Shown here one piece after another: positions 21,761 through 33,309 of a DNA stretch of 64,000 nucleotides. A model generated the notes under the pieces. That model searched no databases. It worked only from the letters and a program-made list of their open reading frames with translations, and was not told the origin of the DNA. Origin of the DNA: Chalara sp. BL73. Its lineage: Eukaryota > Ascomycota > Leotiomycetes > Helotiales. The translations under genes were made by a program, and so were the position numbers. The DNA lies in the NCBI GenBank assembly GCA_918026815.1, contig CAKJVC010000164.1, positions 143,195 through 207,194 of the forward strand. Reading direction: 5' to 3'. Each line of letters starts with the position of its first letter. Within the stretch, counting starts at the first letter, position 1.

Positions 21761-23553
21761 CTATTCTACTAGATTCTCATGATACCACTCAAAACAGTCG
21801 CCTGTCGTACAGAGGGGTGCCTGACATGTAATACATGCATACCTAGATGCAGGAGGACGTTGATTGCCTGTAATATCCCCTAGAATCCTGCGTTTTAAAG
21901 GTACCCTTACATAGCCTCTTGCTTTGCAAGCATAACAGTCTCGACAGCTAGCTGTAAACTCCAATTTGTGATCTGAATCGATATTTGGTGATATACGAGC
22001 TTTTCTTTTGCGTGGCGTTTGTTGAGCTTTTTTCATTAGAGCTGTAGAAAGCTCTATTCTGAACGCTTTTTAAGTTGTAAATCTTTGCGTATTAGAAGCT
22101 TCAAAATAGAAGGAAAAAAGATAACAATTGACTAGAACAACGTTGAATAAAAAGTGCCAAATAGCGTGCCATCCTCCTTTGCGAATACGTCGTAAACCAG
22201 AGTTGTATAATCTTAGTTGATCAGCTTGATCAACAGCGTTCATTTGATGATTGTAATCGTCGACGAATTGAGGTATTGATAGCTTTTTTGTAGGCGAATC
22301 ACCAAAAGGAACCCTAGCTGTTTTAGCTGAAGAGGAGGTTTCTGAAGAGCGTTTGCGTTCTCGAATGATTGTACTTTGGCCATCTGATATTGTAGACTGA
22401 AACAGGACCAAAGCGTTATCTTTCCAGGCCAAAAAACAAATATTTTGGTCTTCCGAAGGTCGAGTAATCAAGGTTCCCCAAGGTATTTCATCTTTTGCTT
22501 TGTCAATAGCTTTTTTTTGTACTAGATCTTTCGATATGCCAAAATTTTTTCGGCATGTACCGGTAGCTCCTATTCCTCGGTCTCGAAGTACTTTCAACAG
22601 CTTTGTGGACGTAAAAAGGTTATCTAGATACACGCAGTACCTGAATTTAGCTGTAGGAAGCTTTGAAATTAAGTACGGAACGACAGCGGCTGTAGGATTC
22701 GTCTTAAGCTCTGTTGGAAGTACAACGTTTTGAGGCCCTCGATTTTTGCCTTTCCCTTTTTTGTGAAAACACCATACAAGCATATAACCTTTTTGAGCTA
22801 AGCACCACACTTTATAACCTTCTGAAATAGGTTTAGAAGGTATTGTAAGAGTATCTTTTAATCTGCCGGCAAATCGAGCCATAGCCTCGTCAACAACTAA
22901 ATCGCGGCCAGGCATCCAAAGTTGCGTGCAAGTAGACTGAATGTACGTATTTAAAAGTTCAACCTGAAGTAAAAGTAAAGTCAGTTTACTATATAATACA
23001 GTATCAAATTGCTTCAAACCTTCTGGAATACGTCACGCGCATCAAGTCTAGAAAGCTGCAAAAATCGATGTATGTCCTCCCATCGATTTTTACCCATTGT
23101 TTGAGCTACTATTGTATGTCGAGGCATCGATTCTGAGGTGCTCCAATACATCTGAATATTGTTTTCTATATGTAATCCCATATAAATCCATATTCCCATA
23201 TATCCGTACAACTCAGCAATTGTGATAAGCTGGACAACGCGTGCACCTTTAGAACGAGAGCCATCAAGTTTCTCTCTCGATATGTAGTCATTTGTGTTCT
23301 CAACTATCGTATTCAGCTGTTCCTGAGTAAAGAACAGGCTCCAAATAGCTAGTGCGTCGTTTGGCGCAACATGTGTAGAAAGTGTGATATTAAAGTCGAA
23401 ATGAGGGCATTCAAGAGGAACAAACTGTGTGCCAGTCGTTGTAGTAGGAAGAATATCAGGTCTTAGGGTTCCTGGATCAGTAGAATCAGCAATAGTATCT
23501 TTAGTAGGCATGGTTGTGGTGTTGTGATAAAGCTGTTGTTGTATGAAGGTCAA
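21761..23553 (-). pseudogene. piggyBac transposase with one in-frame stop
   Basis: Exons 23553..23020 and 22963..21761 are joined by a 56-nt phase-0 intron. The DDE_Tnp_1_7 core is present: VDEAMARFAGR (first Asp), CVYLDNLFTS (second Asp) and NAVDQADQLR (third Asp region). After residues NTQRFTT comes TAA (22072-22070). The same frame then continues with KAFRIELSTALMKK and a Cys-rich tail (CRDCYACKARG, CITCQAPLCTTGDCFEWYH), which matches the zinc-binding C-terminal domain of piggyBac transposases. The stop therefore cuts off only the last domain and is explained by CAA to TAA, a CpA to TpA change as made by RIP. Translation may start at 23553 or 23511. Probably recently inactivated. Confidence 0.8.
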
Positions 23554-23610
23554 AAACGCGATATTCTATTATTTTGATGGGGTAGCATCACGTGATTGAT
23601 TACAGGGATT

Positions 23611-23635
23611 GGTCGCTTTGGCGGTTAAAGGGATA
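23611..23635 (-). repeat. Right inverted end of the piggyBac-type element
   Basis: On the minus strand it begins TATCCCTTTAACCGCCAAAG, matching the left end except at scattered positions. Confidence 0.75.
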
Positions 23636-24123
23636 CACTCTCTTGAGTTTTGTATACCTAGCTCGCACTAGAACAAAGAGTTAGTCTATCTTTGTCTTTG
23701 TATATGGATACTAGGTAGTTAGACTACAGCCCGTTAGAAATTTAAGCTTGGCAGTGGAGATAAGATGCGTTCCTTTCAATTCATGGGTTTGATGAACAAA
23801 TTCTGGTTTCCGTTGCTGTGTAGCTAGCCGCTAGGTATTGATTGGTGCTCCAGATCAGGGTTAGCGCTTAATTTCTGTTAGGAACTCTTCCCCACACTTC
23901 GATTCTTACGCTCGTTGGATATCTCAATAGTCACGAATATAAGATATTTCGCACTGAGAAACTGTTTTAATCTGTTTCTATAAGATACTTGAGCTGTAGC
24001 ATTGTGAAGCTCACCCCATTTGTCCAGACTCAGGTTTAGTCAATAATTACATTACAAGTATTTCAAGCCAAAATATCCCGATTCTACGCCAGTTTGGATA
24101 TTATCTGCACCATTCTTACCATA
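23636..24123. other. Intergenic, 0.49 kb, right flank of the transposon
   Basis: AT-rich spacer before a HET gene. No gene seen. Confidence 0.55.
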
Positions 24124-25794
24124 ATGTGGCTTATAGATGTGTCTTCCATAACGTTAAAAGAGTTTGCCGGGCCAAACATCCTTCCGTACGGCATTTTATC
24201 CCATACCTGGGAAGGAGGTGAGGTCTCGTACCAGGAGATGAGGGACGGAGCAGGAAGAAGCAAGGAAGGGTACAATAAAATTAAAATGACCTGCAAACTA
24301 GCCGCGGCATATGGGCTGGCATATGCATGGGTGGATACTTGTTGCATCGATAAATCTAGCAGCACTGAACTCACTGAGGCGATTAACTCCATGTTTCAAT
24401 GGTATAAACAAGCGGCCATATGCTGCGTCTACCTATCTGACTTGGAATCTTCCGCGGACATCTCAATAGCACTAAAGAACTGCAGATGGTTCAAGCGGGG
24501 ATGGACTCTACAAGAGCTCATTGCACCATATGAGGTGGAATTTTTCGACCAAAACTGGTACCATAGAGGGAGTAAGAAACATCTGTTGGATGAAGTCTCT
24601 ACAGTCACAGGTATTAGCTCAGCGGTTTTGACTCATGCCTCGCCACTATCTTCTATTACTGTCGCAACAAGGATGTCGTGGGTAGCCAATAGAGAGACAA
24701 CAAGGGAGGAAGATATCGGATATTGTTTTCTCGGTATATTTGATGTTAATATGCCCCTGTTATACGGAGAAGGCCCGAACGCTTTCAGGCGTCTCCAAGA
24801 ATAGATCATCAAAGGTACTTACGACCTCAGCATTTTCGCCTGGAAGGCAGGGCCAGATCTGAATGGCCAACATACTCGTCGATATTCTGGCATTCTTGCA
24901 GAATCTCCGAAGGAGTTTTGGAGCTGTAGGCGTCTCATTAAAGCGAAAGAATCCACTTTTCAAGCGGACTTTTCAGTCACAAACCGGGGCATCCGGATGC
25001 GGACATGCCTGATCTCATTGCCTTTAGAAAATTCCCAAGGTTGGATGCATGTTCAAGACATCGGTTGCTCTATGGAAGATGACGAACGCTCCATTCTTGC
25101 AATTTGTCTGAGGAAATGCGGTGCGGATCTATTTGTACGTTGCGAGCCGTCTTCACTTGCAATTATCCCGCAAGGGCGATATAAATTTTTTCTTTCTAGG
25201 ACTATCTACATCCTTTCAAAGCTTCCCGAAATCCCACCTTTGCCTCAACACCAACTGCTCCAGCGAGAGGACGATTTCATCATTGGCAGTCGCGTATCTG
25301 CAGTGCAAATTCGCTTCCCACGTTGCTTTCAAGCCTTCAATGCTCACCCAATGAGCCACTATGACTCTCAAGATGGCGTGTTCTTCAGCACGATAAGCGC
25401 GTCTGACAGCTGGTGTTTTATGGCACTCGAAGGGAAAATTGCCCTAAATGGAAGGCGTATGAATGTATCCTGCATCTTCCTGTGTATTGGCTGGAACCGC
25501 AGATCAGATAAAGTAGTAAGCACCCTCGTCGACAAGTCCAGATGTGATCCAACTTTGATGCCTCAGTTTATCTCAGGACTGGAGCATGAGCAGGATGACG
25601 CCCTGCCTTGGATAATAAAAGACCTGGAGCACTTCAGTATTCCTCTGCAGAATTCTGTGACATTCAAGAAATCTTCTGAGACTGTGACCATATCACACAC
25701 TGTTCGGAAAGTATTCTTGCCAAATATTTGCAATAATGAGATGTACCAGGTTGACATAACTTTGGTTGAGAGTTTGAGGTTGGCGATGTTGTAA
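24124..25794 (+). pseudogene. HET-E-type HET-domain gene with one nonsense codon
   Basis: One frame of 557 codons with a single TAG at codon 227 (24802-24804). The start MWLIDVSSITLKEF fits the typical first block of HET-E-like proteins. It continues with YGILSHTWEGGEVSYQEM (HET block 1), YAWVDTCCIDKSSS (block 2), WFKRGWTLQELIAP (block 3), then SWVANRETTREEDIGYCFLG and LYGEGPNAFRRLQE. Family members continue with a Glu or Gln and IIK; here TAG sits exactly there, followed by IIKGTYDLSIFAWK in the same frame. CAG to TAG (CpA to TpA) or GAG to TAG would explain it. The 226-aa part before the stop contains the full HET domain and could still be made. No intron can remove the stop. Confidence 0.8.
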
Positions 25795-27260
25795 TGTCGG
25801 CTAAATATACTTTACATCTTATATCGCCCTCTAGCACTTTATATGGCATATAGTCACCACCTAATTCGCCATCTGTTCATGTCCGAAATTGGTCACTTTG
25901 ACCTAGTCCTACTTAACCACCACGTGCAAATGGTTCAACTCCCCCAACAGCAATATAGGGTGAAAAGTCATTTTTCCTCACCATACCTCCAGCTCACGTT
26001 AATCTTTATCCTTAGGGTATTAACATTAAAAAATACCAAATTCAGCTGAGCAATATTTTGCATTTCACAGATCGCCCGACTCTCCTGCCACAAACTTTCT
26101 TCCTTTCTAAATCAAATCCGAAAGTACCAATGCAAACTAATTTCATTTACTTGACATAAGTTTAGTTGCGTTTAAACTACAGAAAACCCACCAAGATATA
26201 GAAAAAGCATACCTAGATAAATGATAATCAAAGCTCAATTAACGAACTTTTATATGAATGATTTAAAGGAAAAATCCATAGGTAAAAATAAGGGATGACT
26301 AAAATGAAACTAGGGTTTGTACATAGAATAATTGTATTTGGTATTGAGATATTTGTAGGATAGCGGCAAGGGCTAAAAGGTGATACAAATTCTTTTTTGT
26401 AGGGATGTCGGCAAACGAAAGAGCATTTGAAATATACTCATGGGATAATGGAAGCAGGCAAATAGCGAGATGCTTTTTACTTTCAAAAAAGAAAAAAAGT
26501 AAACAGTTAAACTTAAATCATAGTATACTATAAAAACACAGCAATGATTTCAGTCTTAACTCAAATTTTTAAACCAATGTAAGTGTTGGTACGCATGTAA
26601 ATAAGGTCATGTGAACCACCGCCTATAGCCACCTCGCGATAAACCGTAGCTTAGAACCTGAGATATTATCGATCAATAAAGGAACCAATATTACCGCCGC
26701 GGGAGCGTAGTCAATAGCTACTACGCCTTTTGCACAGTGGTAGGTATCCCGACATTTATTAAACTTAAATAAATCAAGCTGTAAGTTTTTTTTGGTTGTT
26801 GTTTAATTAAATGTTGTATGGTAAAGTTGCGCAGTATACAATTTTTGCTAAGTTCCGCGACCGCAAAAAATAAAAGCCGCATGCCCTTGGTTTTTGGTGT
26901 GTTAAGAATGCGAAGGCGCTAATGGTCTACGTTTTAATTGTACCCCACCAATCAACCCTGCGAGACGGGTAGAACTTTCAGCTACCTGCACCACTAAAAA
27001 ATGCTCGAACATCTTCAATTATTTAACTCAACAGGCTTTAATAATGGATTATCGGCAAGTGCACCATTAAAGCTAAAAAAGGCTTTAAGTTCGTAATTAT
27101 ATACCTATTTTTCGCTGCTCGACAACAACCAACGCTATACTCTTCGTCAGCTTATCCCAGGTAGACACCAGCCGGAATACCTAATTCTCGGAATGATGAT
27201 GAACCGCCTTGGAAGAAGTTGAATGTCGCGTTAGAAATTTTGAAACAGAAGAAACAGCAA
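25795..27260. other. AT-rich intergenic, 1.5 kb
   Basis: Very AT-rich with only short open frames, between two HET genes. It looks like degenerated sequence; no transposon ends or gene relics could be named. Confidence 0.5.
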
Positions 27261-29393
27261 ATGGCATTGCCTATTTCTCCCTGTCCTTTATGCCAGAAAA
27301 TCATTGACAGCAGCCATTGTTCAAATGCGACTCGATCTGTGACGCAACAAGATAGAGTGTATGTCTCGTGGGACGAATACGTTGCTTCAGCGAAAAAATG
27401 TTCAAATTGTCACATCATCAAGACATGCTTGCAAGGGAGCGGGGATGAGAGCACTTACGCAGCCCACAATCCGGATGGCAGACTACAGATTGCACGTGGC
27501 CATACCAGCGCAATAACGATCGAGCCTGTAAGTGTCATGCCTGCTCAATCATTGATCAAGTCATACAATCACCTCCCAAAGAGCTTCTGTGTTTCGAATC
27601 TAAATTCTAATGCTTTAACCTCCTAGGTTGGCCCCTGTTGTACATTCGGCGACAGTCACTTTGTTGAGCTACAATGCCCACATAAGGACTGCGGAGGAGA
27701 ATATTTTATACCAGTAAATGACAAGATCGACCCATGTACTATCGTAAATTGGATCCGGGATTGCGATCAAGATCACAACTGTACAGGCGAAATCACGCAA
27801 ATGAGATGCCTTCTTAGGACCGCGCCGAGTATAATACTTGTTGACCTTGAGCTGAGCTGTTTAACCCAAATTGCTGATCCCGCAAAATATACCTGTCTCT
27901 CATACGTCTGGGGTAATACAGGGAGCTCCTTGAGAACTACAAGGAAGAATCTTGACGAATTATTGCAGGCAGGTGCCTTAATTAGACACTTTGCCAATAT
28001 TCCGCGTACAATTCGCGATGCTATGATACTCACAAAGAGTTTAGGAATACGATTTCTTTGGGTAGATCAACTCTGTATCATACAGGACGATGAAAAGGCT
28101 AAGCTTGACCAAATCGATTGCATGGCTTCCATCTATGCATGCTCTTACTTCACAATCGTTGCAGCTTCTGGTTCAGATGATCAATATGGGCTGCCCGGAG
28201 TAGTCCACCCAAGGAAACTTCGCCGCCAGGTTCTATGTCTGAACAACTCTGCACAATTTGCAGTTAACGATAGATCGTGGGATGAAAAGGAGGATGTATA
28301 CAGCTCAAGAGCTTGGACATTCCAGGAGCGGTTGTTAGCTTCTAGATGTCTTGTATTTTACCAAAACACAGTGAAATGGGAGTGCAGAGAAGTGACCTCA
28401 TTTGAGCTTCTCAGTCTTTCATCACTGAACGGCAGGAGCTCGAAACAACACTACTTTGACCCAAAGTTGAAGCCGAATCCAGAGCAATCTAATGAGTTGA
28501 TAAAGAATTATAGCGGGAGAAACTTAACTTTTGAAAAAGACGCCATGAACGCCTTTGCCGCCATTCTTAGCTATCTTGAGCCATCATTTCCAGGAGGTTT
28601 CTTCTTTGGCCTTCCTGAAGTGGTTTTTCATAATGCGTTGCGTTGGGAACCATGGGTTTCCGGAAGTTTCGTTCGGAGAAATGAGTTTCCCTCTTGGTCA
28701 TGGCTAGGTTGGAAAGGACAGTCAATGCTTCCATTTGATGCAGGGGTTTCTATTCCTGATGGAGGTTATTGGAAGTCTGCCTCTACATATCGCAAACCAC
28801 CAGTACCGCTTGTGCAATGGTATAAGAAAGCAAGAAATACATGTGCTATCGTTCCGATCAGGAATTTTGATGACCAGCGGCGATCATTCGATCGCGGGTT
28901 GAATTCCAGCTTTCAAGTCGACGCGGCACAGGGTGCTCTAACTGCGGAACCTGAAGGCTTCCGTATGTGGTCATCTTTTCTGCATGGTAGAGTTCAAGTT
29001 GGCAAATTAAAAATTGGCAAGCTACTGTGGAGTTATAATCCAGGCTTCCATCTATTAGACATGGATGATAAATGGTGTGGGATGGCAGAGCAAACCGACA
29101 GCGATCGGACAAGGTGTCTTGAGGGAGATCTCTGTGAATTACTGCCTATCTCTCGAGGTGATTACACAATAGAGGGACTGAAATTGAGCGTCCATTGGGG
29201 CAATCATACAGTATTGGAATATCTACGATCATCGCTGAGGGAGCCATATGACGAGACTACATGGCACCCTATCATCCATGCAATATGGATACGATGGGAG
29301 GATGGTGTTGCTTACCGGCAAGGCCTTTGTCATATCTTGGCTGACACATGGGATATTACCCCTAAGGAAGAAGTTGATATCGTTCTTGGATAG
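27261..29393 (+). CDS. HET-domain protein with Cys-rich N-terminus
   Basis: Two exons (27261..27527, 27627..29393) encode 677 aa; the 99-nt intron is in phase 0. The first ATG in frame gives MALPISPCPLCQK. Paired cysteines (CPLCQKII, CSNCHIIKTC, QCPHKDCGGEYF) in the first 120 residues suggest a metal-binding module, common in the small-ligand HET subgroup. HET signatures follow: YTCLSYVWGN (residues 177-186), FLWVDQLCIIQDD (232-244) and SSRAWTFQERLLASRCLVFY. A C-terminal tail of about 300 residues includes SWSWLGWKG, typical of HET proteins. The gene is intact. Predicted role: heterokaryon incompatibility or stress-induced cell death. Confidence 0.85.
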
Positions 29394-30935
29394 GGATAGT
29401 ATGTATCTGATGTATGTACTGTAACATGAGATGACAGGGACTCTCAAAGTATTGGAGCGGAAAGTCAGGCCTATGAGAAATAAAAAGTGGAAAGCCGTAT
29501 TCGGCTCTCGTTTTAATTTTCAGTAGACACCTAAAATTAATCGCAGCCCCGCTCCTAAAATAGCTTTGATGGTGGGCAGCCGTTTGTGGATCTGTGGAGC
29601 TTTGGATCTCCGCTCACGGATTCAGCTCCACACTTCGGCACTTTGGCCGAAATAATCATAGCACATCCTTAAAATCACATATGATCATGTGGCCTTGATA
29701 GGATATGGAGTAAAATCTATTGATCATGTTGAAGGAAGGGATCCGCGGGATCCAGATACTTATTTATGCCTTTCCCTATCGCGCCAATTAATATTCGAAG
29801 TCACATGTTTGCCGCCGTAATCGCCGTTTTCAGCCATTCCTTCGACATACCCAGATGCTACTCTTAGCTCACTCTAGAGCTACCCATAGAACTAGGTTTG
29901 GATCGTTAAACTTAGTCCATTCGAAATATCCCCTCTACTATAGAGCGCATCTCTAAGCGCCTTCTAGGCAAACTATATTGGAATTATCCACTATACACGG
30001 GAATTATAGCTAACATTTTGAAAAACTTTACCTCGTAAAAAATAATAATAGAATATAATATTGGAACATAAATAACAATCAACAGCTGAATTTACTCTAC
30101 CGTATTGAAGCAGTCTGTCTGCCTGTTATGCTTCTCGACAAGCTTTAATGCTTCTAACGCCATATTGTTATTGGATATTAAGCCCCCAAACTTTAAGATC
30201 TAATCTACCTGCACCTGAAAGTCTCCATTTCCCACCTTGGGTGTGTCTTACGCCTTCTGGCGTTCACAAAACGCAGATTCAGGACCTCCTCATCATGCGG
30301 AAACGAAGCACGCCTCTTGAGGAAGCAGAAGCCGTTCTCTCTTTCGCCAGATATTGGCCCACAGACGTGCGCTTGGGTCTGTAGCATGCCTTGGCGGTCT
30401 TAGCGAGCCTGTCCCAATTACGCCCATGCGCCACTTGTCCCGTAGCGCAAATGCATCATCGGCGTCAGCGAGTGGTAAAATTCGGTGGAAAGCCGACTAG
30501 GGCAACATTGTAGTGGTAGATGGGGTTACTCCGTCGAGAATGCTGCGGGGCTCTACAGTAGAAGGCTACAAGGTACATAGTGGTTCTCGATGCAATCAGG
30601 ATCAAATTTATGGTCTATTGATTCCAAAGTGGGTAGAGGATCAAATTTGGCTTTCCCCAGATCGACAAACACGTCCCACCTTGGTAGTTAGGTCACAATT
30701 GGCTTTGAGGGGGCTGACACAGACAACGCCTCTTAGCCACGAAGTGCGTGCAAAGGGGTGTTCGGCTTGTTCCGAGAAAGTAGGGGGTGGATTACCTGCC
30801 GTTCGTTCCTAAAGACTACTGCAGGTTGATCTTTAAAGATTGTCCGTTTTTCTCTCGTTTGTGATTTTATCTTCATACCGATCCCCTATCGCCTCCCGTC
30901 GCCAGGACTTCCCTCGCAGTATTAACAATATCAAT
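29394..30935. other. AT-rich intergenic, 1.5 kb
   Basis: Holds short palindromes (for example GGATCC-GCG-GGATCC near 29740) but no gene I can support. Open frames at 30148 and 30513 lack family features. The end holds the leader of the next gene. Confidence 0.5.
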
Positions 30936-32364
30936 ATGGCTGAGGCCGGGCAGGTTAGTCTGATTCCTCCTCTTAGCTCTTGCATTCAATTCACGATATA
31001 CTGATTGAGGAATTTAGGTTTTGATCATCCTTTGTATCGTTTTTTCTTTTTTAGCATGCTCCGTCCGCTTCTATATCCGCGTTATTGTCGGAAGACGTTT
31101 TGAATTGATAGAGTTTGCTCTGGTTTGGGCTCTGGTGAGATGCGCTTATTTTCTCCCCATGCCATTGCAACTGAACTCAACTATGAGGATATTCACCTAT
31201 CAGGTTGATAGCGAGCCCTGCATAGTTCTTAAGTCACTCAGCTAACACAACATCTTCCTAGATCATGCAAATCGCTCTCGCTTCAGTTCAACTCCCCCTG
31301 TTCAACCTCCTTCCGACAATACAAATTGAGTCACATTTCATTAAGATCCAAAAGGTGTGCGGTCTATTATTGCTATCCCAATTCCAGACACTAACCGAAC
31401 ATAAAAATCTAGTTGTTCTTCGCTGGGACTTTCTTTTACATCGGTGCACTATGGGGTGTCAAAATATCCATAAACCTGCTTCTTATTCAACTCACTCGGA
31501 GATTCCAACGTTTGCACTCTGTAGTAGTCGTTACACTATATGCTTTGCTCGGATTTTGGCTTTTCATTTACTTAACATACATCGGGGCTTGTTGGCCTGT
31601 TCAGCGGAGATGGACTTTAGTATCGAGCCAGCAATGTGGCCCTATTATTCATGCTTGGGATTTTGTATGTGTATCTTTCGAAATCGCGAAATATATTAAC
31701 ATGTTCTAGTGGACTCACCTTGGTATACATTTAGCGACTGACATATTATGTAAGTTAAATTCTAACTCACTGCAAATTTCTAAGACCATATAGTCTTCGT
31801 TTGAGCAGAATGGAGTGCATTTCCCCAGGCGATTCACATATGCTCGGCCACTAACAATCCCCTTCAGTATGCATTCTGCCATTCCCGGCCTTGCTCAAAG
31901 TCGCCGAAACCCGGCTCCGACTCGCTGTTTGTGGGGTCTATAGCCTCGCCATCATCGCTATCATCGTTAGCATCGTCCGCGTTGTTCTCCTGGCAACCGA
32001 CGTCCAGAACAGCATCAAGCGGATCATGGTCTTGACCATGATCGAGGTAACAGTCTGTATTGTCATTGGCATCATACCGGGAATCTCCTCAGCTTTTACT
32101 AGTAAATACGCCCCCGCTTCATCAAACACTAAAAAACTCTCAAGTACCAGCAGGGCAAAGAGTGGAAAACAAGGTAGTCAGGTCTTTTCGCGGCTGGAGG
32201 AGGACCAGATTACTGGGGGAAGAACTGGGGATGATGCCAATGACATTGAACTCTCGAGTTCTTCGCGTCGTAAATTGGCCTTTGTGGAGGAAAGAGTCGA
32301 ATCCAGAAGTTTCACTGGTTCGACAGACCAAATCATTATCATGGGGCCAGAGGAATTAAAATAG
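30936..32364 (+). CDS. Fungal rhodopsin-domain integral membrane protein
   Basis: Six exons (30936..30953, 31018..31134, 31262..31354, 31413..31664, 31710..31749, 31868..32364) give 338 aa with consistent frame. The first exon encodes only MAEAGQ. Hydrophobic segments follow the seven-helix plan of the fungal rhodopsin domain (SAT4/PTH11-like): VLIILCIVFSFLACSVRFYIR, then ALWGVKISINLLLIQLTRR (conserved W-x-x-K-x-S block), HLATDILLCILPFPALLKV and a last pair near VYSLAIIAIIVSIVRVV. The C-terminal 100 residues are a polar cytosolic tail. The N-terminal loop is shorter than usual, so exon 2/3 boundaries are the least certain; the intron 31750..31867 is long (118 nt). Ligand and role are unknown; relatives act as surface receptors. 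A second rhodopsin-domain gene follows. Confidence 0.75.
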
Positions 32365-33309
32365 AGGTGCATGTCAGCGTTGCTAATAGAAGGCGGGGTG
32401 ATATGGCTGTGTTGGGAGGTTTTTTGTAACACTTTGCACAGGAATAATAATTTGTCCGACTTTCCAAAAAGACAGTTACACGGGCGGAGATTTATTGAGG
32501 CGCACAGCCCTTCGTAGCGCCATGAGTCGGCGATCTTGAACTGTAAATTTCTGGCAGCATCCCCACAGGAGACACGCACGGCATCCCAAGCCTCTTGTCA
32601 TCTGTCTCACCAGAAAGGTCATCGCTAACCCGCTTCAACTATGCAACAGCTAAAAATAATCTGGAAGGTAGTATTTCTTCATGAGTCCTGTCTGCACGGT
32701 TTCTCGCTCAACTACATTCTCAACTCATGCAAGCACTGACAGCTCACTCGGTTTTGGTCCGATTGGCCCCGAGATCATTGCACCAGCACGGGGTCCATCG
32801 TCTGGAGCGGAACCATCGAATTTCAGGATGGGAAATCAAGGAGAGGCGTAGAATATGAACGGGCGGGGGCCCCAGCCTAGTCGTGCCTGAGTACACGGAC
32901 ATGGGAATCTTCAACCTTCGAGCATTAAAATTACAAAGTAAGAGCTGAGCACTCTGATTCGAGAGAATATTCCCTTTTCTTTGAGATGGTCTGAGTCGTG
33001 GGCATCGGTTGGCGTTCTGGTCGGCTCGCCTGGATGAGACCCCGTCAGCCACGCTTCCCGAGCCTGTGGTTTGGATTGGAACCTTGTGGTCGGATGCTTA
33101 TCCCCGGCAGTAAAAGACGCGAAGCATGGGAAAACCCCGGCGGAACTTGCCGTTCCAGATGCCTTCCAAACACCGTCGTTAAAGGAATTTGACTTGTCAC
33201 TTTCTTCATCCCGAAACATATAGAATGATGGAATTATGGAACGTAGAAATATCGACTCAGAGTCCTATATCTCTCCGGTCCTTACGCTACCGGCTCTCAT
33301 CATACCGTC
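32365..33309. other. Intergenic, 0.95 kb
   Basis: Contains the promoter of the rhodopsin-MFS gene. Several overlapping short frames on both strands, none convincing. Confidence 0.55.

Larger units (their letters stand above)
21653..23635 (-). mobile_element. piggyBac-type DNA transposon, about 2 kb
   Basis: A piggyBac-family transposase on the minus strand is bracketed by inverted ends. Left end 21653-21676 and right end 23611-23635 share TATCCCTTTAACCGCCAA, then differ at a few positions. A TTAA lies at matching places in both ends (21660-21663 and 23625-23628), suiting piggyBac target sites. However, the inverted match extends seven bases beyond the TTAA on each side, so the true boundary may be further out (perhaps a TA or degenerate TTAA flank). 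The element is close to complete apart from one in-frame stop in the transposase. Confidence 0.75.
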
